Assembly (NCBI RefSeq): GCF_014873755.1
Contig: NZ_JADBEG010000001.1
Coordinates: 2,172,501 to 2,236,500 of the forward strand
DNA length: 64,000 nt
Reading direction: 5' to 3'
Source of the DNA: Amycolatopsis lexingtonensis
GTDB taxonomy: Bacteria > Actinomycetota > Actinomycetes > Mycobacteriales > Pseudonocardiaceae
Shown: piece after piece, positions 30,766 through 39,260 of the stretch
How the letters are laid out: every line of letters begins with the position of its first letter
Position numbering within the stretch: the stretch's first letter is position 1
Made by a program: the position numbers and the translations under genes
The notes under the pieces: generated by a model
What the model was told of the DNA's origin: nothing
The model's database searches: none
The model's input: the letters and a program-made list of their open reading frames with translations, nothing else

Positions 30766-31706
30766 CGGCTCGCGAAGCGGTCGGTCGCGCCGATCAGGAC
30801 GTCCTGCATCGACGCGGCCGACACCGTGTGCCCGACGTCGTCCAGCATGACCAGCTCGCTGCCCGGCCAGGCGTGGTGCAGCAGCCACGGCGTGCCCACC
30901 AGGTTGTTCGTGTCCAGCACGCCCTGGGCCAGCACGGCGGGGATGCCCGCGAGCTTGCCGGCGTCGCGCAGGATCTCGCCGTCGGGCAGGAACGCGCGGT
31001 TGCTGAAGTAGTGCGTGACGAGCCGGGCGAAGCACAACCGGTACGCCGGGTCCTCGAAGACGTCGGGTCGCGGCACGCCGGGGAGCATGGCATCTTCCCA
31101 GGCGCACCAGCCCTCGGCCGCCTTCTGGTGGATCGCCGGGTCCGGGTCCATGAGCAGCCGGTGGTAGGCGGCGGACAGGTCGCCGTCGCGCTCGCTCTCG
31201 GGGACGCCTTCCCGGAACTTCGCGAACCCCTCCGGGAAGTACGCGCCGAGCCCGCGGATGAGCATTTCGATCTCGATGTGGCGGTCGGTCGCCAGCCCCA
31301 TCAGGACGATCTCGCTGACCCGGTCCGTGTGGCGCAGCGCGTAGACCAGGCTGAGCACCGAACCCCAGGAACCGCCGAAGAGCAGCCACTTTTCGATGCC
31401 GAGGTGCGCGCGAAGCCGTTCGAAGTCCGCCACCAGGTGGTCGGTGGTGTTGGCGGAGAGGTCGGCGACGGGATCGCCGGCGTAGGGGGTGCTGCGCCCG
31501 CAGCCGCGCTGGTCGGCCAGGACGATGCGGTAGCGCGCCGGGTCGAAGAACCGCCGGACGTTCGCCGAGCAGCCGGCCCCGGGGCCGCCGTGCACGACGA
31601 GCGCCGGCTTCCCGGCCGGGTTCCCGCAGGTCTCCCAGTAGATTTCGTGCCCGTCGCCGACGTCGAGCCTGCCATGGTCGTACGGTTCGATCTCGGGGTA
31701 CAGCAT
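30762..31706 (-). CDS. pip: Prolyl aminopeptidase
   Basis: Alpha/beta-hydrolase of family S33 that releases N-terminal proline from peptides, in the cytoplasm (no signal peptide). The 314-residue protein shows YPEIEPYDHGRLDVGDGHEIYWE, the HGGPGAGCS oxyanion motif, DQRGCGRS, and the nucleophile elbow GGSWGS, with the catalytic His in DDVGHT. ATG 31706 was chosen because GGAAGG precedes it and homology begins there; a GTG at 31745 would add 13 residues. It overlaps the dehydrogenase stop by 4 bases (convergent). Confidence 0.93.
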   Translation of the reverse strand: MLYPEIEPYDHGRLDVGDGHEIYWETCGNPAGKPALVVHGGPGAGCSANVRRFFDPARYRIVLADQRGCGRSTPYAGDPVADLSANTTDHLVADFERLRAHLGIEKWLLFGGSWGSVLSLVYALRHTDRVSEIVLMGLATDRHIEIEMLIRGLGAYFPEGFAKFREGVPESERDGDLSAAYHRLLMDPDPAIHQKAAEGWCAWEDAMLPGVPRPDVFEDPAYRLCFARLVTHYFSNRAFLPDGEILRDAGKLAGIPAVLAQGVLDTNNLVGTPWLLHHAWPGSELVMLDDVGHTVSAASMQDVLIGATDRFASR

Positions 31707-31779
31707 CGGCACGTCCTTCCACCCAGGATGCAACAGCGCTGTCACATTAGCCGGGGTGGCAGAATCGCGCCTGCCTTTT

Positions 31780-32529
31780 TCAGTTCAGGGTCTGGGCCAG
31801 CTCGTCGAGCGTCTCGGCCAGCTCCCGCGGGCCGGCGGGCCCGATGTGGATGACGGCGTCGTCGCCCGACCCGGTCGTGTAGCTGAGGTAGCGGCCCCAG
31901 TCCGTGTCGGCGTAGTGCAGTGGCTGCTGCAGGCAGGTGTGGCGGCCGACGTCGTCGCGCCGGCCGACGTAGAGCTCCCCGCTGCCCGAGACGGGCCGCT
32001 GCACCAGGCTGACGACGTCGGCGACCGCCGGGGCCAGCGGGTACGCCTCCTGGCCGCGGCGGGCGGCCTCGGCCAGGTCCGCGACCCGGACGGTGCGCGG
32101 GTGCCCGCCGCCGGGCCCGACCGGCGGCAGCTGCTCGACGAGGGATTCGGCGAGCCGGTTCCGGTCGATCTCCTGCACCCCGACGTGGGTGCCGTCGGAG
32201 ACCGCGAGGATCGCCTGCAGCCCCTTGGCGGCGGCGAGCACGCCGTAGGTCTGCCCCTCGACGCCGACCCAGCCGTAGCACTCCCGCGCGGGGCTGACCA
32301 GCAGCGGCAGCCAGTCGAGGAAGTCGACGGTGACCCGGCCGCGGACGTCGACGAGCCCGGCTTCCGCCAGCGCGGCGTCGATCCGCTTGCCCGCCTCGTC
32401 GCGCTCCTCGTCCGACAGCCAGATCGGCTCCGGCCGCAGGGTGATGTGCAGCTGACCCGCCTGCTCGCGCTCGGCCAGCGCGGCCAACGCCTCGACCGGA
32501 ACTTCCACCCGGCCTGTTGCCACGTCCAC
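31780..32529 (-). CDS. EspG-family type VII secretion chaperone
   Basis: A 249-residue EspG-like protein: VEVPVEALAALAE at the N terminus, EPIWLSDEER, LLVSPARECYGWV and a final GPRELAETLDELAQTL helix. EspG proteins bind the helical tip of PPE partners in the cytoplasm and keep PE/PPE dimers soluble before ESX export. It lies 4 bases after a PPE-like gene, the expected client. No ESX core genes (EccB, EccC, EccD, MycP) are in the window, so export would use a distant apparatus. Confidence 0.85.
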   Translation of the reverse strand: MDVATGRVEVPVEALAALAEREQAGQLHITLRPEPIWLSDEERDEAGKRIDAALAEAGLVDVRGRVTVDFLDWLPLLVSPARECYGWVGVEGQTYGVLAAAKGLQAILAVSDGTHVGVQEIDRNRLAESLVEQLPPVGPGGGHPRTVRVADLAEAARRGQEAYPLAPAVADVVSLVQRPVSGSGELYVGRRDDVGRHTCLQQPLHYADTDWGRYLSYTTGSGDDAVIHIGPAGPRELAETLDELAQTLN

Positions 32530-32533
32530 CCGC

Positions 32534-33856
32534 CTACTCGCCGATGACCGGCGGACTGGTCCGCTGGTCGGTACCGAAGATCGCGTCCGGATCCGCCTCG
32601 ATCAGGAAGTCCGGCCGCTGGTGCTCATCATCTTCCTCACCCTCGCCGCGCCGGCCGCCGGGGCCCATGGCCCCCATCTGCCCGCTGCGCCCGGCCGCCG
32701 ACCGCGCCGCGGCGGCTTCCGCCGCGGCCGCGTTGCCGAGCCCGCCCATGCCGGAACCGCGGCCGCTGCCCAGCCCGCGCTCCCCGGCGGCACCGCTCCC
32801 GCCGCCGGTTCCGCTGCCGCCGCCGATGGGCCGCCCGTTCGAATCGAGCAGCCGGCTCCCGGCGTTGGCCGGCCCGCGCCCACCGGTACTGGAATTGGGG
32901 TCGTTGCCGAAGGTGTTCGAGTAGTTCTGGCCGCCGCCCCCACCGGTGCTGGTCGGGTAGAACTCGATCCCCCCGGTCCCGGGCGGGTTCCCGCCGGGCC
33001 GTTCGGTCGTCTGCCCAGGCCGCGTCGTGGTCGTGGTCGGGCGGCCAGTGCCGGTGGTGTGGGTGTCGTCTTCCCCGGGCCGGACGGTGCCGCCCGGGCG
33101 ATCGGTGCTTCCGGGCCGATCCGTGCCACCCGGCCGGTCGGTCCCCCCGGGGCGGTCGGTGCCGCCGGGCTGGTCGGGCCCACCGGTGTGGGTGGGATCG
33201 ACGCTGGAGGTCGTGGTGTGGTCGCCGTCGCCGGGATCACCACCCCCGCCTTCGGGGTACCACCTGTTCTTGTCGGTCGGCTCGACGATCCGGCCGGGGC
33301 CGCTCGGGGTGTTGACGGCGATGGCGGCGCCGTCGGACTCGAGGACGCCGTAGTCGGTGGGCAAGATCGACCGGGTGCTGTCGGTGACGCTGCTGTACTG
33401 GTCCATGACCCGGACGTTGGTCTCGTTGGCCGCGTTGTACTTCGCGATTCCGGTCTGGTAGTCGTCTATGTCGTCTTTGGCCATAAAGGGCCCAGCGATC
33501 GGGATGGCGGCTTTCAGCCCGGTCGTCCAAGGGTTCGGCTTCTCCGGCTTCGGAGGAATCTCCACGACGGCGTTGTTCGACTCTTGGAACACCGCCGCCT
33601 GGGTGTCCACCGAGGCGCGGGTCGCGTCGAGCGGCTCGGCACTGTCGTGGAAGGCCCGTTCCATCGGCCCGGCACCCGCGTTCGCGGCGTCGGCCGCGTC
33701 ACCGGTCCACGCGTTCACCATCCTGGTTTGCAGAGCCTTGATGCTCGCCCCGCGTTCCGCGTAGGCGTCCGAGAGTTGCGCGACGGACTCGGCCATCCGC
33801 TGCAGCCCGGACGTGTCGCCCTGTCTGAAGTTGTCGTAGATCTGCTTGCCGTCCAC
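32534..33856 (-). CDS. PPE-like type VII secretion substrate with Pro/Gly/Thr-rich tail
   Basis: A 440-residue protein with a helical N-terminal domain (about 1-110) containing a W-x-G turn (NAWTGD near 49-52) like WXG100/PPE proteins. A low-complexity region follows from about 200: a six-residue PGGTDR-type repeat run (33,100-33,190), Thr clusters and long Gly/Ser tracts. The last 60 residues are acidic. No signal peptide is present. It is upstream of espG and downstream of DUF3558 and a small helical protein, matching Pseudonocardiaceae T7SS accessory islands. The function outside the cell is unknown. Confidence 0.78.
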   Translation of the reverse strand: MDGKQIYDNFRQGDTSGLQRMAESVAQLSDAYAERGASIKALQTRMVNAWTGDAADAANAGAGPMERAFHDSAEPLDATRASVDTQAAVFQESNNAVVEIPPKPEKPNPWTTGLKAAIPIAGPFMAKDDIDDYQTGIAKYNAANETNVRVMDQYSSVTDSTRSILPTDYGVLESDGAAIAVNTPSGPGRIVEPTDKNRWYPEGGGGDPGDGDHTTTSSVDPTHTGGPDQPGGTDRPGGTDRPGGTDRPGSTDRPGGTVRPGEDDTHTTGTGRPTTTTTRPGQTTERPGGNPPGTGGIEFYPTSTGGGGGQNYSNTFGNDPNSSTGGRGPANAGSRLLDSNGRPIGGGSGTGGGSGAAGERGLGSGRGSGMGGLGNAAAAEAAAARSAAGRSGQMGAMGPGGRRGEGEEDDEHQRPDFLIEADPDAIFGTDQRTSPPVIGE

Positions 33857-33859
33857 CCG

Positions 33860-34501
33860 TCATGCCCCCTTGAGTGTCTTGATGACGCTCGACGCCACCT
33901 GCGTGGCCGCGGCGCAGGAATCGTCCTGCCCCTGGTACCCCTGCGCGTACACGTCGAAGGTGAGGTCGTCCGCGATGCCCACGCCTAGCCCGCACGAACC
34001 CATCGAGCGCTCGTCTTGGGCATCGAAGTAGACGGCCGGGTAGCCCTCGACTTCCGGAGCGCGCTCGAGGAACCTGATGAACTTCTTCTGGCGGTAGCCC
34101 GCGTAGATGCCGGCCAAGCCGCCGGCGCCCTTGTCGCGGCTCCCGGTGCCCAGTGCCACAGACAGGCCGATGCCTTCACCGCGCAGCTTCCAAAGGCAGG
34201 ACGGACCCGCCTGAGTGAAGACCGTGTCGCCCTGCGCCTTGAATTCCCCCGCGTCGGTGTACCGCAACGAGCTCAGCACGTCCTTCGGAACGATCGCGCA
34301 GGTGTCGCCGACGTACTTGCTCACGTCGAGCGGAGCGGCGGCGACCTTCGGCACTTCGGGATCAGCCGAAGTGGTGCCCGTCACCGCCGAGTCGGTGGGC
34401 GACGGAGACGCGGTACCGCCCGTCGTCGTGGTGCAGGCCGTGGCGGCTCCCGCCGAGACGACGATCAGGACGGCGATCAGACAGAGTTTGCTTCGGAACA
34501 A
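33860..34501 (-). CDS. DUF3558 lipoprotein
   Basis: A 213-residue predicted lipoprotein: hydrophobic signal, lipobox ATAC with Cys23, then a Thr/Ser/Pro linker and a DUF3558 domain (DTCAIVPKDVLSSL, GPSCLWKL, GLGVGIADDLTFDV). The domain has conserved cysteines that probably form disulfides. DUF3558 lipoproteins are frequent next to T7SS substrates in Amycolatopsis and relatives; their job is not established. It sits 3 bases upstream of the PPE-like gene, so it is cotranscribed with it. Confidence 0.85.
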   Translation of the reverse strand: MFRSKLCLIAVLIVVSAGAATACTTTTGGTASPSPTDSAVTGTTSADPEVPKVAAAPLDVSKYVGDTCAIVPKDVLSSLRYTDAGEFKAQGDTVFTQAGPSCLWKLRGEGIGLSVALGTGSRDKGAGGLAGIYAGYRQKKFIRFLERAPEVEGYPAVYFDAQDERSMGSCGLGVGIADDLTFDVYAQGYQGQDDSCAAATQVASSVIKTLKGA

Positions 34502-34512
34502 GTTCGGCTCGC

Positions 34513-34911
34513 CTATGCCTTGAAGGTGTCGGACAGGCTCTGGTCGGTGACCACGGTCTTCGACTGGGCTGCCTTGAGCTTCTTGATGTACTCCTGCGCG
34601 TACTTGCGCATGGAATCGTTCTGCCGCTGGAGCGCAAGGACCGAGTCGCCGGTGGTGGTCGCGTAGCTCCCGCTGACGGGGTCCTGGCCGGGCGCGAGTT
34701 CGCCCGCAAGGACGATCTCACGGATCTTGCTCCCGTCCTCGACGATCTTGTCCAAGACGTCTTCCCACTGGCCGATCAACGACTTCAGCTCTTCGGGGTC
34801 CATCTTGAACTGGCCGCCCCCGCCACCTCCGCCGCCGTACACGCGGCCTGGGGTGTCGAAGACGTCGCCCCACAGCGCCTGAGCCGCCTGCCCGGCTTCG
34901 CCGATGATCAC
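34513..34911 (-). CDS. Small helical WXG100/PE-like protein, candidate T7SS substrate
   Basis: A protein of about 130 residues with a short N-terminal segment, an eight-glycine run, and two long helices (MDPEELKSLIGQWEDVLDKI and DSVLALQRQNDSMRKYAQEY). The length of the helical part (about 95 residues) and its central Trp fit the WXG100/PE size class, but a clear WXG turn is absent. The GTG at 34911 has AGGGGAAGG 8 bases upstream and is preferred over the GTG at 34920. It is the first gene of the DUF3558-PPE-espG operon and may be the PPE partner. Confidence 0.65.
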   Translation of the reverse strand: MIIGEAGQAAQALWGDVFDTPGRVYGGGGGGGGQFKMDPEELKSLIGQWEDVLDKIVEDGSKIREIVLAGELAPGQDPVSGSYATTTGDSVLALQRQNDSMRKYAQEYIKKLKAAQSKTVVTDQSLSDTFKA

Positions 34912-35044
34912 GACCAGCACCTTCCCCTCAGTTCACCCACCGTGATGTGGCAAAGACTAGCCAACCGTCTCACTCCGTGTCAGCGAATCGCCGCAACGTT
35001 CAGACGATGAGGGCGCCCATCCGGTTCCCCACCACTCCGGGTCA

Positions 35045-35060
35045 CAGTACGTACGTACGG
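35045..35060 (+). promoter_or_regulatory. AcnR-type operator upstream of acnR
   Basis: CAGTACGTACGTACGG matches the AcnR consensus CAGNACnnncGTACTG except for one base (G for T at position 15) and contains the perfect palindrome GTACGTACGTAC. It lies 37 bases before the acnR start, suggesting autoregulation. Confidence 0.62.
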
Positions 35061-35097
35061 ATTGCGAAACTCCGGTCCCCGGTGCCAGGATTTCAGG

Positions 35098-35679
35098 ATG
35101 CCACGCGTAAGCCAGGATCACCTCGACGCACGCCGGCGCCAGATCCTCGACGGCTCGCGCGTCTGCTTCGCGCGCTACGGCTACGAAGGTGCCACAGTCC
35201 GGCGCCTGGAGGAAGCCACCGGGCTGTCGCGCGGGGCCATCTTCCACCACTTCCGCGACAAGGAGTCGCTCTTCCTCGCCCTCGCCGAGGACGACGCCGT
35301 GCGGATGGCGGACGTCGTCGCCGAGCAGGGCCTGGTTCAGGTGATGCGCGACCTGCTCGCCGGGGGCGACCACCCGGCCGACTGGCTCGGGACGCGGCTC
35401 GAGGTGAGCCGGCGGCTGCGGACCGATCCCGAGTTCCGCGGGCGCTGGGCCGAGCGGTCCGAGCAGCTCACCACCGCCACCCGGCTGCGGCTGCTGCGCC
35501 AGCGCGACGCCGGGAACCTGCGCGACGACGTCGACGTCGACGTCCTCACCGCGTTCCTCGAGCTCGTCCTCGAGGGGCTCGTGTCCCACCTGGCCATGGG
35601 CCTGCCCGCCGCCGGCCTGGGTCCGGTGCTCGACCTCGTCGAGGAGACCGTGCGGCGCCACCGGCAGACGACGGTTTGA
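35098..35679 (+). CDS. acnR: AcnR-type TetR-family repressor of aconitase
   Basis: A 193-residue TetR regulator very similar to corynebacterial AcnR: FARYGYEGATVRRLEEATGLSRGAIFHHFRDKESLF in the DNA-binding domain (residues about 21-56), then ALAEDDAVRMADVV and the effector domain (DWLGTRLEVSRRLRTDPEF). AcnR represses aconitase and senses citrate with magnesium in Corynebacterium. ATG 35098 is used. In related genera acnR lies next to acn; here it is 14 kb away, but both promoters carry AcnR-like boxes. Confidence 0.85.
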   Translation: MPRVSQDHLDARRRQILDGSRVCFARYGYEGATVRRLEEATGLSRGAIFHHFRDKESLFLALAEDDAVRMADVVAEQGLVQVMRDLLAGGDHPADWLGTRLEVSRRLRTDPEFRGRWAERSEQLTTATRLRLLRQRDAGNLRDDVDVDVLTAFLELVLEGLVSHLAMGLPAAGLGPVLDLVEETVRRHRQTTV

Positions 35680-35878
35680 GCTGTCCGACACACCGATATC
35701 CCCAGCGCTGACCGCGAAGGACACGTTAAGATTGTCCGCATATCCGCAGTACACGCCGATTTCTTGCTAGGAGTGACCGTTTCGTGCGCGCAGCGCAGTC
35801 ACCCGGTGACAGTACCGGGCCGGGTGACCGACCCGGCTGTCCGATAGGTACTCCCCCCGCCTCCCGGGCGGGTGCGGA

Positions 35879-37225
35879 ATGATGCAGATCCTCTTCGCCG
35901 TGCTCGGCGTCCTCCTCTTCGTGCTGCTGACGGTCGGCACCGGGCTCGCCGTCGCGGCCGAGTTCTCGCTGACCGCGCTGGAACGCAGCACCGTCGACGC
36001 CAACGTGCGCCAGGTCGGCGACCGCCGGGCCCTGACCGTCCAAAAGGCACACCGGACGCTGTCGTTCCAGCTCTCCGGCGCCCAGGTCGCGATCACGCTG
36101 ACCACGCTGATCACCGGTTACCTGGCCGAGCCGCTGATCGGCGAGCTCGTCCGGCCGCTGCTCACCGGCGTCGGGCTCCCGGCCGGGTTCGCCGCGGGCG
36201 CGTCGATCGTGCTCGCCCTGGTCCTGGCCACCTCGCTGTCGATGATCCTCGGCGAGATGGTGCCGAAGAACCTCGCCATCGCCCGGCCGCTGCCGACCGC
36301 GCGCGCGGTCGCCGGCTACCACTCGCGGTTCTCCGCGCTGTTCCGCTGGCTCATCACGCTGATGAACAACAGCGCGAACTTCCTGGTCCGCAAGTTCGGC
36401 GTCGAACCGCAGGAAGAGCTGCGGTCCGCGCGCTCGCCGCAGGAGCTGGGCTCGATCGTGCGGTCCAGCGCCGAAAGCGGCACGCTCGACACGTCCACCG
36501 CGGAGCTGCTGGACCGCTCGCTGCGGTTCGGCGAGCGCACCGCGGAGGAGCTCATGACGCCCCGCGTGCAGCTCGAATCGCTCAGCGTCGACGACACCGT
36601 CGACGACCTCATCGAACTCTCGCGCCGCACCGGCTTCTCGCGGTTCCCGGTGCACGCCGAGGACCTCGACGACGTCCGCGGCGCCGTGCACGTCAAGCAG
36701 GCCTTCGCCGTCTCGGCCGCGGAGCGGGCCGCCGTTCCGATCGGCTCGGTGATGCGGCCGGTGCCGACCGTGCCCGAGTCCCTGCCCGGCGACGACCTGC
36801 TCAACCGCCTGCGCGACTCCCGCTTCCAGCTGGCGATCGTCGTCGACGAGTACGGCGGCACGGCCGGGCTGGTGACCCTGGAGGACGTCGTCGAGGAGAT
36901 CATCGGCGACGTCCGCGACGAGCACGACGACCGCGAGGCGCCCGCGTCGCAGCAGGTCGGCAGCGACAGCTGGCTGGTGTCCGGCCAGCTGCGCCCGGAC
37001 GAGGTCACCGACGTCACCGGGTTCCGGATGCCGGACGGCGACTACGAGACCATCGCCGGGCTGATCCTCGAGCGGCTGGGCAAGATCCCCGCCGAGGGTG
37101 ACGCCGCGGACGTCGACGGCTGGCGGCTCACCGTCACCACCATGGACAAGCGGCGGATCGCCGAGGTCGAAGTGGCCCCGGTCCGCGTCCCCGCGGAAGC
37201 CCCGGTAGCCGAGGTGGTCTCGTGA
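35879..37225 (+). CDS. CNNM/CorC-type membrane protein (HlyC/CorC family), first copy
   Basis: A 448-residue protein with an N-terminal DUF21 membrane domain (about 1-200, four helices, including VAAEFSLTALERS and ILGEMVPKNLAIA), a pair of CBS domains (about 215-345, with RTGFSRFPVHAE) and a C-terminal CorC_HlyC domain. The family mediates divalent-cation (Mg2+/Co2+) transport or its regulation; the older haemolysin label is historical. Its stop overlaps the start of a paralogue by 4 bases, a pair also seen in mycobacteria. Confidence 0.9.
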   Translation: MMQILFAVLGVLLFVLLTVGTGLAVAAEFSLTALERSTVDANVRQVGDRRALTVQKAHRTLSFQLSGAQVAITLTTLITGYLAEPLIGELVRPLLTGVGLPAGFAAGASIVLALVLATSLSMILGEMVPKNLAIARPLPTARAVAGYHSRFSALFRWLITLMNNSANFLVRKFGVEPQEELRSARSPQELGSIVRSSAESGTLDTSTAELLDRSLRFGERTAEELMTPRVQLESLSVDDTVDDLIELSRRTGFSRFPVHAEDLDDVRGAVHVKQAFAVSAAERAAVPIGSVMRPVPTVPESLPGDDLLNRLRDSRFQLAIVVDEYGGTAGLVTLEDVVEEIIGDVRDEHDDREAPASQQVGSDSWLVSGQLRPDEVTDVTGFRMPDGDYETIAGLILERLGKIPAEGDAADVDGWRLTVTTMDKRRIAEVEVAPVRVPAEAPVAEVVS

Positions 37226-38265
37226 GCGACTGGCTGAACATCGCCCTCGTCGGGGTCCTGCTGCTGGCCAACGCCTTCTTCGTCGGCGCGGAGTTCACGC
37301 TGATCTCCTCGCGGCGGGACAGGCTCGAAGCACTCCTGGAGCAGGGCAAGACGCGCGCGAAGATCGTCATCAACGCGAGCAAGCACGTCTCGCTGATGCT
37401 GGCCGGCGCGCAGCTGGGCATCACCATCTGCTCGCTGCTGCTCGGCCGCCTCGGCGAGCCCGCGATCGCGCACCGGCTCTCGGCGTTCTTCGACCTGCTG
37501 GGCCTGCCCGAGGCGCTGCTGCACGCGGTCTCGTTCGCCATCGCGCTGGCGTTCATCACTGTGCTGCACGTGCTGATCGGCGAGATGGTGCCGAAGAACC
37601 TCGCCATCGCCGAGCCCGAGCGGCTCGCGCTGTGGCTGGTCCCGGTGCACGTCGCCTGGGTGAAGGTGGCCAACCCGTTCATCTGGCTGCTGAACTTCGT
37701 CGCGAACTCGCTCCTGCGCGCGGTGAAGGTCGAGCCGAAGGACGAGCTGGAGACCGCCTACACCTCCGACGAGCTGGCCGAGCTGCTCAGCGAGTCGCGC
37801 CGGGAGGGGCTGCTCGACCAGTCCGAGCACCGGCGGCTCGCGCAGACGCTGTCTTCGGTGCAGAAGACGGTCGCGGACGTGCTGGTGCCGACCGCCGAGC
37901 TGACGACGCTGCCGTGCGGGCCGACCCTCGGCGACGTCGAGCTGGCGGTGTCCTCGACCGGCTTCTCGCGGTTCCCGGTCTGCACCGACGACGGGCGCCT
38001 GACCGGCTACATCCACGTCAAGGACGTCCTCGACCTGGCCGGGCAGGACCCGGCGACGATCGTGCCGTCCGGCAAGACGCGCCAGCTCACCGAGCTGCGC
38101 GCCGACGCCCGCCTCGACGTCGCCCTTTCGGCGATGCGCAAGGAAGGCAGCCACCTGGCGCGGGCCCTCGACACCAGCGGCAACGCCGTCGGCGTCGTCG
38201 CGCTCGAGGACCTCGTGGAGGAGTACGTGGGCACGGTCCGCGACGGCACGCACGTGGGCGCATGA
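37222..38265 (+). CDS. CNNM/CorC-type membrane protein, second copy
   Basis: A 347-residue paralogue of the preceding protein: DUF21 membrane domain (VGAEFTLISSRRDRLEAL, IGEMVPKNLAIAEPE) and a CBS pair (STGFSRFPVCTDDG) but it lacks the C-terminal CorC_HlyC domain of its neighbour, being about 100 residues shorter. The pair probably forms a heteromer for divalent-cation handling. It starts with GTG overlapping the first copy and ends overlapping the glycosylase start (ATGA), so the three genes form one operon. Confidence 0.9.
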   Translation: MSDWLNIALVGVLLLANAFFVGAEFTLISSRRDRLEALLEQGKTRAKIVINASKHVSLMLAGAQLGITICSLLLGRLGEPAIAHRLSAFFDLLGLPEALLHAVSFAIALAFITVLHVLIGEMVPKNLAIAEPERLALWLVPVHVAWVKVANPFIWLLNFVANSLLRAVKVEPKDELETAYTSDELAELLSESRREGLLDQSEHRRLAQTLSSVQKTVADVLVPTAELTTLPCGPTLGDVELAVSSTGFSRFPVCTDDGRLTGYIHVKDVLDLAGQDPATIVPSGKTRQLTELRADARLDVALSAMRKEGSHLARALDTSGNAVGVVALEDLVEEYVGTVRDGTHVGA

Positions 38266-39143
38266 CCGGAACCGAAGTGCTCGCCGAACCGGACTGGCTG
38301 GCCCGGGAGGCGGCGCACGTCGAGCGGATGCGGCGGTGGACCGGTCCGCACCAGGAGCGCCGGGCGCGCGGCGAGAAGCACCCGGTGCTGGACTTCCTGT
38401 TCACCTACTACTCGTACCGGCCGTCGCACCTCGAACGGTGGCAGCCCGGGCCCGGCGTCGCGCTCGCCGGGCCCGCGGCGCGGCGCTTCCTGGACCGCAA
38501 GGGCTACGTCGAGACGGCCGACGGCGTCATGCTGGATCCCGAGGGCTTCACCCCCGGGAAGGCCCGGACGGCGGAGTTCGTCCTGGCCCTGCTGACCGCG
38601 ACTGCGTCCCGCGCGCCGCGGCTGAGCTGCTTCGGGCTGCACGAGTGGGCGATGGTGTACCGCGAGCCGGCGGACTCGGTGCGGCACAACCAGGTGCCGC
38701 TGCGGCTGGGTTCGGCCGGCACCGACGCCGTCGTGGAGTCCCTCGACATCCGCTGCGGGCACTTCGACGCGTTCCGCTTCTTCACCGAGCCCGCGCGGCC
38801 GCGGAACGAGCTGACGCCGTCGAGGGAGACGCAGATCTCCCTGGAGCAGCCCGGGTGCCTGCACGCGAACATGGACCTGTTCAAATGGGCGTACAAGCTG
38901 GACCCGTTCGTGCCGGCCGAGCTGGTGGCGGATTGCTTCGAGCTGGCGGTGGAGATTCGCGAGCTCGACATGCGGGCGAGCCCGTACGACCTGGCGGCGC
39001 TCGGCTACCCGCCGGTGCGCATCGAGACGGCCGAGGGACGGGCCGAATACGCCCGTTCACAGGCTTCGTTCGCCCGCCGGGCGACACCGGTCCGTCATCG
39101 CCTGATTGCGCATTGCCATCGCCTGGTCAGGGGAGCACCCTGA
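38262..39143 (+). CDS. Actinobacterial protein annotated as 3-methyladenine DNA glycosylase
   Basis: A 293-residue soluble protein of a family common in Actinobacteria: VLDFLFTYYSYRPSHLERWQPG at the N terminus, SCFGLHEWAMVYRE and CLHANMDLFKWAYKLDPF in the centre. The family usually carries the name 3-methyladenine DNA glycosylase, but I see no helix-hairpin-helix or AlkA/TagA signature, so the biochemical role is doubtful. It is translationally coupled to the second CNNM gene. Confidence 0.72.
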   Translation: MTGTEVLAEPDWLAREAAHVERMRRWTGPHQERRARGEKHPVLDFLFTYYSYRPSHLERWQPGPGVALAGPAARRFLDRKGYVETADGVMLDPEGFTPGKARTAEFVLALLTATASRAPRLSCFGLHEWAMVYREPADSVRHNQVPLRLGSAGTDAVVESLDIRCGHFDAFRFFTEPARPRNELTPSRETQISLEQPGCLHANMDLFKWAYKLDPFVPAELVADCFELAVEIRELDMRASPYDLAALGYPPVRIETAEGRAEYARSQASFARRATPVRHRLIAHCHRLVRGAP

Positions 39144-39260
39144 AGCGCGTGCAACTGTGAGTCAGATTATTCTCTCGCCGATACTCACCTGTTAGGGTGA
39201 TAACGGTTTGGTTGCATCGCAGCGCGTGCTTGGCATGCGCTCACCCCCGAAAGGATGACG

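Noticed and set aside
37632..38261. Long N-terminal extension of the DNA-glycosylase-like protein
   Set aside because: The extension is arginine-rich, low-complexity and overlaps the CNNM gene in another frame; the ATG at 38262 gives a normal family start.
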